This document shows positions 1-6,528 of a DNA stretch of 8,139 nucleotides, one piece after another. The stretch comes from JAJZRV01 sp027442615. GTDB lineage: Bacteria; Pseudomonadota; Gammaproteobacteria; Burkholderiales; Ferrovaceae. Position 1 is the first letter of the stretch. Every line of letters begins with the position of its first letter. Where the stretch lies: the NCBI GenBank assembly GCA_027442615.1, contig DAIBBI010000042.1:1-8139 (forward strand), written 5' to 3'. Below the pieces are notes generated by a model. The model was given only the letters and a program-made list of their open reading frames with translations, was not told where the DNA came from and searched no databases. The position numbers and the translations under genes were made by a program.

Positions 1-307
1 AACGGCCGGTGAGTTCAACGAGGTAGGCCAGGTCGAACTGTGCCAGCAACGACGCCTGCGAAAACACCCGACTGACCGGGGGCAGCCAGGAGTCGTGATA
101 GAGCAGCCCTATCGCTGCAGGGATGGCGGCCATGGCGCGCATGCGCTGCCACCGCTGCGATTGCAGGGGCAGCAGCAACAGCGCCGCAAAGGCCAGGTTT
201 TCCAGCGGTTGAAAGCCGATAAAGCCCTGCCAGTAAAGGGCAAGCTTTCCCAGAAAATAGACGTTCCACCCCCCCAGGGAGATTTGTGCCACCGGTGCCC
301 GATTCAT
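1..307 (-). CDS. bcsG: BcsG, cellulose phosphoethanolamine transferase (N-terminal part, cut by window edge)
   Basis: This is the first 102 codons of a gene that runs off the left edge. The visible protein begins MNRAPVAQISLGGWNVYF and has a GWN-YFL-K-L-W-G opening, a PLENLAFAALLLLPL helix and a YHDSWLPP stretch. All three match the E. coli BcsG N-terminus (GWNFYFLVKFGL, LLNLVFAAFLLMPL, FWHDTWLPG) as I remember it. At least three hydrophobic segments are visible, at about residues 14-31, 34-47 and 55-68. In characterised BcsG these N-terminal helices anchor the protein in the inner membrane, and a periplasmic alkaline-phosphatase-fold domain adds phosphoethanolamine to cellulose; that catalytic domain is not in the window. 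The ATG (307-305) overlaps the bcsF stop as ATGA, which decides the start and suggests translational coupling. Identity is confident; activity cannot be judged here. Confidence 0.9.
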   Translation of the reverse strand, partial: MNRAPVAQISLGGWNVYFLGKLALYWQGFIGFQPLENLAFAALLLLPLQSQRWQRMRAMAAIPAAIGLLYHDSWLPPVSRVFSQASLLAQFDLAYLVELTGR

Positions 308-450
308 GGGGCTCGCTTTGGCCGGTAGGGCTGCAACACCCGCGGCTCGAAACTTCGGGTCTGCCGCTGCTCAAGCCAGCGCGGCAGCCGCAGACCCATG
401 ACGATGCCGATGGTCATGCCAAGAACCAGCAGGACGAGAATTTCGATCAT
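304..450 (-). CDS. bcsF: BcsF, small membrane protein of the cellulose secretion complex
   Basis: This is a 48-residue protein. It starts MIEILVLLVLGMTIGIVMG, a single hydrophobic helix at about residues 2-20, and continues into a basic, Arg/Pro-rich cytoplasmic tail ending PYRPKRAP. The size and the helix-plus-basic-tail layout resemble E. coli BcsF (63 residues), although direct sequence similarity is modest. In E. coli BcsF recruits the c-di-GMP sensor BcsE to the inner membrane. The assignment depends heavily on context: the gene sits exactly between bcsE and bcsG, with 4-base ATGA overlaps at both ends (450-447 and 307-304). The tail after the helix is somewhat shorter than in enterobacteria. 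Confidence 0.87.
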   Translation of the reverse strand: MIEILVLLVLGMTIGIVMGLRLPRWLEQRQTRSFEPRVLQPYRPKRAP

Positions 451-2030
451 GACAAAGCACCCTTGTGCGTCGCGCGCACTGGCAGCGGACGTCTTCGGGC
501 GGGAACGGGCGGGCGCTGGGCTCCCGCACCCTTCCTGCTGGCGGAAACCCCTTCGGCGGGCGCCTCCATCGCTTTACCGGCCCCACCCCCAGCCTGCCGC
601 AGGGACAATGCATCGATGGCCTGGGTAATGGTTTCCAGCGACAGAAAGCGCACCTCGCCTTCAGACAGTTCGTCCACGGGAATGCGGAACAACCGTTCCA
701 TGGCCAGATCCACATGCTCCTCGCGACAGGAATAAAAGAACACGTAAACGCTTTCATCATCTGCGGTATACAAATCACCTTCCCGCTGCATGTCCAGACT
801 TGCCAACACTTCCAGGGGCTTGAGTCCGGGTGGCGGCAGCAGGCGCACCAGCGCATGCGCAACCACCAGATGGTGTCCATGCCCGATGGCCTGGCGCACC
901 ATGGCCACGAACTCCTGCAACGGCTGAAACCCATGGACCCTGGGCTGCCTGACCTTGCCCAGAAACGCATCGAAATCTGCGGGCAGGGCGCGCACATGGA
1001 CCTGCCCCGTCAACGCGTCGAGCAAACCGAGCAGGCGGGTAAAATTCACTTCGGCAGGAATCACCAGATTGGCCCCCGCCTGAGACAACAGGTGCTCCTG
1101 GTGATACCGCAGGTGGGCATTGACTTCGCGCACCACGATCCTGACGCGCGCGCCAAACATCTGGCGCAGGGTGAATACCGTACGAGCCAGCGACTCCAGA
1201 GACACTTCAGGATCAAAATGCAGCAGCAGGGTTGCAGCCACCAGCCCGGAGAGCCTTGCGCTGAAAAGGTCGTTGGACGCCAGCACCTCCCAACCCCTGG
1301 GCGCGGCATGACCCGACAGCGCCGCGCGCGAGGCCACCACGCGCCCCTCATCCAGAATCCCGGCCTGCACGCCCGGCACCGCCAGGGGCAGCGCCTCTTC
1401 CAGGCATAGCCAGCCGTCCTTGCGAAGGCCGAGGCGATAGCCCTGATGCGCCACCACCGAGGCGTCCGAAAACCAGTAGTCCACAGTCCAGTGCGCAGAG
1501 CCGGACTGGACATCCAGCCGTGCAACCCCCGACAGCACGGGCCCGGCCGCAGGCTGCCCGCCGCGTTCTGCCGGCACCTGGAGCAGCACCGCGCTGCGGT
1601 GCCGCCTTGCCCACTGGCACAGTAGCCGCAATGCCGTGTCGATGCCCGGAGACTGCGGGGCGAACAGAAACCGGTCAGCCTGCTCGACCAGGATCAACTG
1701 GTCGTCCATACCCGAAAAATAATCAAGCTCTTCCAGCACCCTGGAAATGCCCTCGGGCGCACTGGTCGTGAACGCGCGAATGGTGCCCAGGACCAGGGCT
1801 GCCTCAAGCCGTTGCTGCAACGGCCCGCTGTCCTCACAGACCCGATCGGGGTTGCCCGCGGCGATCCATACCACCCGTCCCAATGCCTCACTGGCCCTGA
1901 AGAGCGTGGCCCAGACGAGGTTGTCCACGGGCGCCTCGGCCGCGGTCGAGACCCAGTACACGCCCCCGGGCGAGACCCGCAAGACGGCCTCGGGGAGCTG
2001 CGCGATGGCTAGGAGGGGGACAGACCACAT
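447..2030 (-). CDS. bcsE: BcsE, c-di-GMP-binding regulator of cellulose secretion
   Basis: This is a 527-residue cytoplasmic regulator, almost the same length as E. coli BcsE. The family has an N-terminal NTPase-like domain followed by a degenerate REC-like and GGDEF-like pair, and binds c-di-GMP through an RxGD motif. Here RxGD is REGD at residues 416-419 (codon for Arg416 at 785-783), almost the same position as in E. coli. Other family stretches are SPGGVYW (20-26), FTLRQMFGARVRIVVREVN (286-304), QAGANLVIPAEVNFTR (317-332) and VRALPADFDAFL (346-357). Arg301 sits where the E. coli REC-like domain has its VRE arginine. A Pro/Arg-rich tail follows the folded part (about 475-527). The ATG at 2030 gives an N-terminus of family length; it lies inside the upstream cyclase gene (22-base overlap) with only a weak GGGGG ribosome site, so coupling is likely. 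In E. coli BcsE raises synthase output and supports pEtN modification with BcsF and BcsG. Confidence 0.93.
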   Translation of the reverse strand: MWSVPLLAIAQLPEAVLRVSPGGVYWVSTAAEAPVDNLVWATLFRASEALGRVVWIAAGNPDRVCEDSGPLQQRLEAALVLGTIRAFTTSAPEGISRVLEELDYFSGMDDQLILVEQADRFLFAPQSPGIDTALRLLCQWARRHRSAVLLQVPAERGGQPAAGPVLSGVARLDVQSGSAHWTVDYWFSDASVVAHQGYRLGLRKDGWLCLEEALPLAVPGVQAGILDEGRVVASRAALSGHAAPRGWEVLASNDLFSARLSGLVAATLLLHFDPEVSLESLARTVFTLRQMFGARVRIVVREVNAHLRYHQEHLLSQAGANLVIPAEVNFTRLLGLLDALTGQVHVRALPADFDAFLGKVRQPRVHGFQPLQEFVAMVRQAIGHGHHLVVAHALVRLLPPPGLKPLEVLASLDMQREGDLYTADDESVYVFFYSCREEHVDLAMERLFRIPVDELSEGEVRFLSLETITQAIDALSLRQAGGGAGKAMEAPAEGVSASRKGAGAQRPPVPARRRPLPVRATHKGALS

Positions 2031-3910
2031 GAGGCGCCCCCGGTCACCACCTGATTGCGGCCCTGTCTTTTGGCGGTCAAAAGCGCCTGGTCAGCCGCAT
2101 CGAGAAGTTCTTCGTAACCGGGCAAATCAGGCGTTTTTTCAGCCACGCCAAAGCTGGCCGTGATGGATAGGGTTGCACCACTCATTTCCAGAGATATCGA
2201 CTCGCAGGCCTTGCGGATGCGATCCGCATGCTGACGCGCGCCCTCCAGGGGGGTATCCGGCAAAATCAGCAGGAATTCCTCGCCACCGATCCTGCAGGCC
2301 AGGTCAGGCAAACGGGAATGATTACGCAGGATTTGCGCAAAATTCTTGAGGACCACATCGCCCGCGGCGTGGCCGTAGCGATCGTTGACCTGTTTGAAAT
2401 GGTCGATGTCCATCACGATCACGCTCAGTTGCCTGCCCACGCGACTGGATTGCGACCATAATTCGGTAAGGCGGCGGATGGCGTGGCGCCGGTTGTAAAG
2501 ATTGGTCAACTGGTCGGTGAGCGCCGCCTCCAGCGCTTCGAGGTGGAAGGCCGACAATTGCTCGATGTCGCTGCGCAGGCGGTCGCGTTCGGCAGTGAGG
2601 TTGCAACGGGTCAACAGCGCATGCATGCCCGAAGATAGCCTTGCCTGCAGGGCAGCGCCTTCTATGGGTTTGTTCAGAAAATCGTCCGCCCCTGCCTCGA
2701 TGGCCCTGAGCGACTGGCCCTTGTCGTTAGGGTCGGTCAGCACGATGATGTACAAGCAATCACGGGTCTGGGTGTTGCGCAGAGTGGTGACCAGCGCCAG
2801 CCCATCCGCGGTGGCCATCGTGGCATCCACAATCAGCATGTCCGGGGCATTTTCCTGCATCAGCCGAATGCAATCAGGCCCATTTTCGGCAAAACACACG
2901 GCATGACCCGATGCCAGTAGCCGTTCTTCCAGAAACTGGCGCTCACCCCCCCCATCGGCCACAATCAGCACCGACATCACCCGGGCCGTCACGGTGGCCG
3001 CGTTGGCGACATCGGATGACGTGATGACATTGAGGGGGCGCACGGCAAGCTCGAACGTTTTGCTCCATGTGGCCCAGTCTTCATGCATGTCCTGGCTCAA
3101 CGCGGTCAGCGTTTCGGCGTCCAGCCCCAACTCTCTCGCCACAGGCAGCAGGGCGGCCAGCCCTTCGGTGACCACATTCCTGTCCGTGCCGCCCAGCAGG
3201 GTGGCGGCCAGACCTTCGGCCAGATCGAGGCTGCCCCTGATGCGTTCGGCACGCGGGTTGGCCGTGGCGGAACCGGGTTGCTGGGGCAGCAACACGTTGG
3301 TGAACAGGGTGGGCATGCCCCAATCCGCCAGCATGGCAGCAGAGAGCATGGCGCCGGTGAAACCAAACGCCTTCTGTTCCAGTTTGCTTTGCCCCGATCT
3401 GTCGGCCCGGGCCTTCAGCACTTCGCAGTATTCATGCGCGTGCAGGGAGGCCAGCCCCAATTCTCCCACATGGGCCAGCAGCCCAAAGGTAAACAGTTCA
3501 GCCGCGGGAACCACGTTGACCAGGGTGGCCAGACGCTGGCAGACCAGGGCGCGCACCAGGGAGTGCGCCCAAAACCCCTCGTAATCGAATTCGCGACAGT
3601 TGCCCTGACGGTGATTGGCGAGCAGCGAAAATGCCAGAACCACCTGACGCAGCGCCCGGATGCCAATGGAGAGCAGGACATCGGGAGTGACGGCTATGGC
3701 GGGTCGGGGACGGCCGTAGGCTGCGGAATTGGCCATCTTGAGCAGGCGGCCGATGCTTGCCGGATCGGTGTTGAGCAGCGCTATGACGTCGGCCATGGGC
3801 GCATCGGCGTCTGCGGTCAACTCCATGAGCCTTAGCGCAACGCCGCTTGGGGAGGGTAAATTGTCGCTGGACTTCAGCGCTTCGAAGCGGTCCCTGCTCA
3901 GGCCCAACAT
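2009..3910 (-). CDS. HDOD-REC-GGDEF diguanylate cyclase
   Basis: This is a 633-residue cytoplasmic signalling protein with three domains. An HDOD domain spans about residues 10-215 (LLKMANSAAYG at 56-66; GLLAHVGELGL at 143-153 where catalytic HD proteins have an HD pair, so no phosphohydrolase is expected). A receiver domain spans about 312-430, with phosphoacceptor Asp362 (IVDA), Thr392 and Lys414 (NKP). A GGDEF domain spans about 460-622, with TDQLTNLYNRR (465-475), the metal site DIDHFKQVND (501-510) and an intact GGEEF (542-546). An RLPD inhibitory I-site (533-536) lies exactly five residues before GGEEF. The protein should make c-di-GMP from two GTP and be product-inhibited. The first acidic residue of the receiver pocket is Ala318 (VADGGGE instead of the usual DDD), so phosphorylation may be weakened. 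The gene heads the operon and overlaps bcsE by 22 bases, which suggests it supplies c-di-GMP locally to BcsE and the cellulose synthase. ATG 3910 is the first start of the frame; its ribosome site is weak. Confidence 0.92.
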   Translation of the reverse strand: MLGLSRDRFEALKSSDNLPSPSGVALRLMELTADADAPMADVIALLNTDPASIGRLLKMANSAAYGRPRPAIAVTPDVLLSIGIRALRQVVLAFSLLANHRQGNCREFDYEGFWAHSLVRALVCQRLATLVNVVPAAELFTFGLLAHVGELGLASLHAHEYCEVLKARADRSGQSKLEQKAFGFTGAMLSAAMLADWGMPTLFTNVLLPQQPGSATANPRAERIRGSLDLAEGLAATLLGGTDRNVVTEGLAALLPVARELGLDAETLTALSQDMHEDWATWSKTFELAVRPLNVITSSDVANAATVTARVMSVLIVADGGGERQFLEERLLASGHAVCFAENGPDCIRLMQENAPDMLIVDATMATADGLALVTTLRNTQTRDCLYIIVLTDPNDKGQSLRAIEAGADDFLNKPIEGAALQARLSSGMHALLTRCNLTAERDRLRSDIEQLSAFHLEALEAALTDQLTNLYNRRHAIRRLTELWSQSSRVGRQLSVIVMDIDHFKQVNDRYGHAAGDVVLKNFAQILRNHSRLPDLACRIGGEEFLLILPDTPLEGARQHADRIRKACESISLEMSGATLSITASFGVAEKTPDLPGYEELLDAADQALLTAKRQGRNQVVTGGASCGLSPS

Positions 3911-4028
3911 GGCACGTCCAGTCCTACATCCATCCCACCCCCCCGATGACCAAGTGCATCATACATGACGCGCCTTTTGATTGGAATTGGCGCGCCTGTC
4001 AGTCCTGCAGGTCGATACGCTGATAAAA

Positions 4029-4057
4029 ATAAAAAACGGTGAATTGATTTGTGTCAA
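4029..4057 (-). promoter_or_regulatory. Predicted sigma-70 promoter of the cyclase-bcsEFG operon
   Basis: Read on the minus strand, a perfect -35 hexamer TTGACA (4057-4052) is followed after exactly 17 bases by TTTTAT (4034-4029), a 4/6 match to TATAAT. A start point near 4022 would give a leader of about 110 bases before the ATG at 3910. The region is AT-rich compared with its surroundings, as expected for a promoter. Found by eye only. Confidence 0.5.
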
Positions 4058-4069
4058 AATGTAACACAA
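4049..4069. promoter_or_regulatory. Near-palindromic operator candidate TTGTGT-N9-ACACAA
   Basis: Two perfect 6-base arms, TTGTGT (4049-4054) and ACACAA (4064-4069), flank a 9-base centre that has two more symmetric pairs (8 of 10 pairs in all). The element contains the predicted -35 hexamers of both divergent promoters: leftward TTGACA at 4057-4052 and rightward GTAACA at 4061-4066. A dimeric repressor bound here would block both. I do not recognise the motif as a specific regulator's site. Confidence 0.45.
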
Positions 4070-4090
4070 GGTTTATTCCTAGACTATAAA
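4061..4090 (+). promoter_or_regulatory. Predicted promoter of the envelope protein gene
   Basis: GTAACA (4061-4066, 4/6 to TTGACA) and TATAAA (4085-4090, 5/6 to TATAAT) are separated by 18 bases. Transcription would start near 4097, about 40 bases before the preferred ATG at 4137. The -35 lies in the right half of the 4049-4069 palindrome, so this promoter could be controlled together with the leftward one. Confidence 0.4.
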
Positions 4091-4126
4091 GAAAGGGGGT
4101 GTCGATAACAGGGTGCCTTAACCTAT

Positions 4127-4130
4127 GAGG
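4127..4130 (+). promoter_or_regulatory. Ribosome binding site that decides the start of the envelope protein
   Basis: GAGG sits 6 bases before the ATG at 4137. The other in-frame ATG, at 4125, overlaps this site and has no well-spaced purine-rich box before it, so 4137 is preferred. Confidence 0.6.
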
Positions 4131-4136
4131 TGCATC

Positions 4137-4856
4137 ATGAACAATGCAGGAAGAACTCTCACACCGTTGTTGCTCGGCTTTGCGTTTGCCATTTCAGGAT
4201 CGGGATGCGGTGGTGGCGGCAGCAGCACCTATATTCCTACCGTGCCGGTCACTTCGACAGCAACCTTTCAAACCAGAACTGCGTGGGCCAATTGGGTGAC
4301 CAACGCATCATCGCTGCCATTTACGATCACCGGCACTTACCTTGGGGTGCCCATCACGGGAAATGGCACAACCACCTGGAGCGGACTGGCGGCTTCAACC
4401 TTTGAAGGTCAGCCTGCCCTGGTAAAAGTCACCCAGGTGCTGGGCAGCTATACGGCAAGTGGCACGGTCTATTCGCTGCATCAAACGACGGCGGATTATC
4501 ACGACTCAAACTACAATCCGCTGGGCAGCAGCGACGGTTATTACGAAGTCATCACCCCTTCCACCGTCAACATCCCCGCCACATCCCTGGTCAACGACAC
4601 GGGTGTGCTTTATTCGGGAAAGGTCTATTCCGACATCTCCAAAACAACGCAGACCGGAAACGATACGGTGACTTACACCCTGAAGCCCGACACGACCACC
4701 ACGGCGCTGCTGTTGATTGCCTCAACGGTGACCGACATGTCTGGCGCCGTACATAAAACGGCCAGCACCACTTTCAGGATTACGCCAGCGGGGGGCATCA
4801 CGCCCGTGAGCGATGCCAGCTCGGTGGGGGGCCTGACGCTCAACCTTGCCTACTAG
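4137..4856 (+). CDS. Putative Ser/Thr-rich secreted protein or lipoprotein of unknown function
   Basis: This is a 239-residue protein with no family I recognise. It begins MNNAGRTLTPLLLGFAFA: a charged residue, a hydrophobic core and then ISGSGC with Cys24 followed by GGGGSS. This is the pattern of a lipoprotein signal peptide with a glycine linker, common in proteobacterial outer-membrane lipoproteins. The lipobox is unusual because Gly, not Leu/Val/Ile, is at -3, so lipidation is uncertain and ordinary secretion is possible. The rest is rich in Thr, Ser, Gly and Val, with alternating polar/hydrophobic stretches (such as TWSGLAASTFEGQPALVKV) that suggest beta strands, and ends with LTLNLAY, an aromatic C-terminus. 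No catalytic motif is visible. It is divergent from the cyclase-bcs operon and convergent with a large methyltransferase gene. A link to cellulose or biofilm is possible from position alone but not shown. The GAGG box supports ATG 4137 over 4125. Confidence 0.75.
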   Translation: MNNAGRTLTPLLLGFAFAISGSGCGGGGSSTYIPTVPVTSTATFQTRTAWANWVTNASSLPFTITGTYLGVPITGNGTTTWSGLAASTFEGQPALVKVTQVLGSYTASGTVYSLHQTTADYHDSNYNPLGSSDGYYEVITPSTVNIPATSLVNDTGVLYSGKVYSDISKTTQTGNDTVTYTLKPDTTTTALLLIASTVTDMSGAVHKTASTTFRITPAGGITPVSDASSVGGLTLNLAY

Positions 4857-4863
4857 GCAGCAG

Positions 4864-4882
4864 CGCCCTGGCGGGCAGGGCG
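4864..4882. terminator. Stem-loop between convergent genes, possible bidirectional terminator
   Basis: CGCCCTG (4864-4870) pairs perfectly with CAGGGCG (4876-4882) around a 5-base loop. The stem starts 8 bases after the lipoprotein stop (4856) and directly abuts the methyltransferase stop codon (4883-4885). No T-run follows on either strand, so intrinsic termination would be weak; it may instead act as an RNA 3'-end stabiliser for both transcripts. Confidence 0.4.
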
Positions 4883-6418
4883 TCAAACGATGCCCACTGC
4901 CTTCAGGATCGGCAACTGCTTCGCGGCAAAAGTCCTGGCCTGCTCGGCAAGCTCGGCCAGGTTTTCTTCCGGGGTTTCCAGCGGCTTGCCGCCCTTGAGG
5001 ATCTTCTGGTTCTGGCTGGACAAGACCTGCCAGGCATACTGCGCCCAATCGGCAGGCTGTTTTCTGCCCTGGCTTCTGGCCAGCAGGGACAGTTGCTGAA
5101 ATCGGTTGAGGCCCACCGCCCCACCCGTTACCGGACTTGCCAGGGAGGTAAGGTCGCCGCTCCCGCGGGCCTTGTCGATCAGATACGCGTTGAGCTTTTC
5201 GGTCTGACGCTTGACCCTTGCCGTCTGGGCGTCTTCCTGAACATAGCTCAGGCTTCCATTGCCGCTGAGGAGCAGGACGGCCTCCTTGATCTGGCCAATC
5301 GAAACCCCTTTGTCCTTCACCGCCTGTTCAATCTGCCCGATGGTTTTGGGCTGGTGGTCGGCCATAAAATCCAGGATGGGGCCATAGACGGCATCCTGAA
5401 GTGCGGCCTCACCGAATGCACCCTTGGCTTTCAATGACACTTCTGCGCGTGCCTGCGTCAGGACAAACCTCTGGTGACGCAACGACTCCGCCTGCTCCAG
5501 GGCGCTCATGTGACGCACCCCCTTGACCCAGTAATCCTTGCGAAAGTGCTGGTTGATCATGAAATCGCGCACCATTTCACGAAACTGGGCATCCGGTATT
5601 TCCCTAAGGAAAGCCTGTTGCCCGGCGGTGTGATTGATTGCATGGACATGGTCAAGATAATTGGCCGAACAGGCAAAGTTGAGCTTGGCAGGCTCCAGCC
5701 ATTGCCCCATGCGGGCAAAGGACATGGGGGCCCAGTCCCGGTTAAAGTACTCATGAGCGATGTAACTGCGGTTCTGTTCCTTCATGGATTTCAGCCGTTC
5801 GGCAATCTGGGGGCTGGCCCGGGCATACAACGGGTTCGTTGCCAGCAGCCTTTCTGCAAAATCGATGGCGGCATCGATGCGCGGAACGATGCCCTGCCCT
5901 GGGGCGCTTTGCGACTCGCCATGTGCCGTCAACAGGTCACGCAACGGAATGGTGGGGGCCCAGCCAGGCAGGGTGTTGTAGCTGATGTAGAGCACGCCGC
6001 CCACCTTCAGCTTGCGATGGAGGAAGTCAACGATGACGGCGCGGTTTTCGTCCGAAATCCAGCTCCAGATGCCGTGCAAACCGATGTAGTCGAAATCGGG
6101 CAGGTCCTCGCGGGTGCAAAACTCTGCGAAAGACTGGTCATACAGGCTGGCCCCTGCACCGGACGCCACTGCCAGTTCCCGGGCAAACCCGGCCTGGGAG
6201 GGATTGAAGTCCGTGCCAAACCACGTGGTCGTGGACGCCGCGGCATGGAGATTGACGCTTATGCCCTGGCCAAATCCCAGCTCGCAGGCCGTACCCACTT
6301 CGGGAAACACCAGTCCGGCATCAATGAAGGCCAGACGGATGTGCAGGGGATTGAGCTCGGGATAGTAACCAAAGGTATAGCCGATATCGGCCACATAGCC
6401 GGAGGTCCAGTCGTTCAT
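4883..6418 (-). CDS. Class I SAM methyltransferase with regulatory domain, PKMT-like
   Basis: This 511-residue protein has an N-terminal Rossmann methyltransferase domain: motif I ACELGFGQGISV (44-55), GTDFNPSQ (68-75), DYIGLHGIWSWIS (110-122) and LYISYNTLPGW (143-153). The (I/L)HG(I/V)(W/Y)SW and SYNTLPGW motifs are hallmarks, as I remember the family, of proteins with a methyltransferase regulatory domain, which include the rickettsial protein-lysine methyltransferases acting on OmpB. A middle helical region (about 180-310) would be the regulatory domain. A C-terminal part with IGQIEQAVKDKGVSIGQIKEAVLLLSGNGSL (360-390) looks like a winged helix. There is no signal peptide, so it should act in the cytoplasm with S-adenosylmethionine. 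The start is supported by AGGA 6 bases upstream (6428-6425). It lies 110 bases downstream of a smaller methyltransferase on the same strand and converges with the lipoprotein gene. The substrate is unknown; protein-lysine methylation is inferred from family resemblance only. Confidence 0.8.
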   Translation of the reverse strand: MNDWTSGYVADIGYTFGYYPELNPLHIRLAFIDAGLVFPEVGTACELGFGQGISVNLHAAASTTTWFGTDFNPSQAGFARELAVASGAGASLYDQSFAEFCTREDLPDFDYIGLHGIWSWISDENRAVIVDFLHRKLKVGGVLYISYNTLPGWAPTIPLRDLLTAHGESQSAPGQGIVPRIDAAIDFAERLLATNPLYARASPQIAERLKSMKEQNRSYIAHEYFNRDWAPMSFARMGQWLEPAKLNFACSANYLDHVHAINHTAGQQAFLREIPDAQFREMVRDFMINQHFRKDYWVKGVRHMSALEQAESLRHQRFVLTQARAEVSLKAKGAFGEAALQDAVYGPILDFMADHQPKTIGQIEQAVKDKGVSIGQIKEAVLLLSGNGSLSYVQEDAQTARVKRQTEKLNAYLIDKARGSGDLTSLASPVTGGAVGLNRFQQLSLLARSQGRKQPADWAQYAWQVLSSQNQKILKGGKPLETPEENLAELAEQARTFAAKQLPILKAVGIV

Positions 6419-6528
6419 AGCGGTTCCTGTTTACCAAGGACAGCACATTATCACGAAGTATGGATGCCCGTGGTGTCCTGCCCAGGACAAACTGCGCCGA
6501 TGCATCTCGTCGTAAAGCCTTCAAACGA

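Noticed and set aside
15..374. A 119-codon minus-strand frame at the left edge
   Set aside because: It overlaps bcsF and bcsG in another frame; those two have family matches and ATGA-coupled starts.
465..1409. A 314-codon open frame on the plus strand
   Set aside because: It lies antisense to bcsE, which is recognised by family motifs along its length; the frame's product is Gln/His-rich and has no family features.
3083..3835. A 250-codon open frame on the plus strand
   Set aside because: It is antisense to the HDOD domain of the cyclase; the product is low-complexity Gly/Gln-rich and has no recognisable domain.
3969..3994. Inverted repeat CGCGCC-N14-GGCGCG in the intergenic region
   Set aside because: Short arms of simple GC composition, a long spacer and no following T-run; likely chance, though it would lie in the leader of the bcs operon.
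4125..4136. Upstream ATG (4125) as the start of the envelope protein
   Set aside because: The GAGG box at 4127-4130 would fall inside the coding sequence, and it is ideally spaced for the ATG at 4137.
6474..6489. Small hairpin TGTCCT-GCCC-AGGACA between the two methyltransferase genes
   Set aside because: Only 6 base pairs with no T-run on the minus strand, so not supported as a terminator; a GATAAT at 6452-6447 also lacks a -35.
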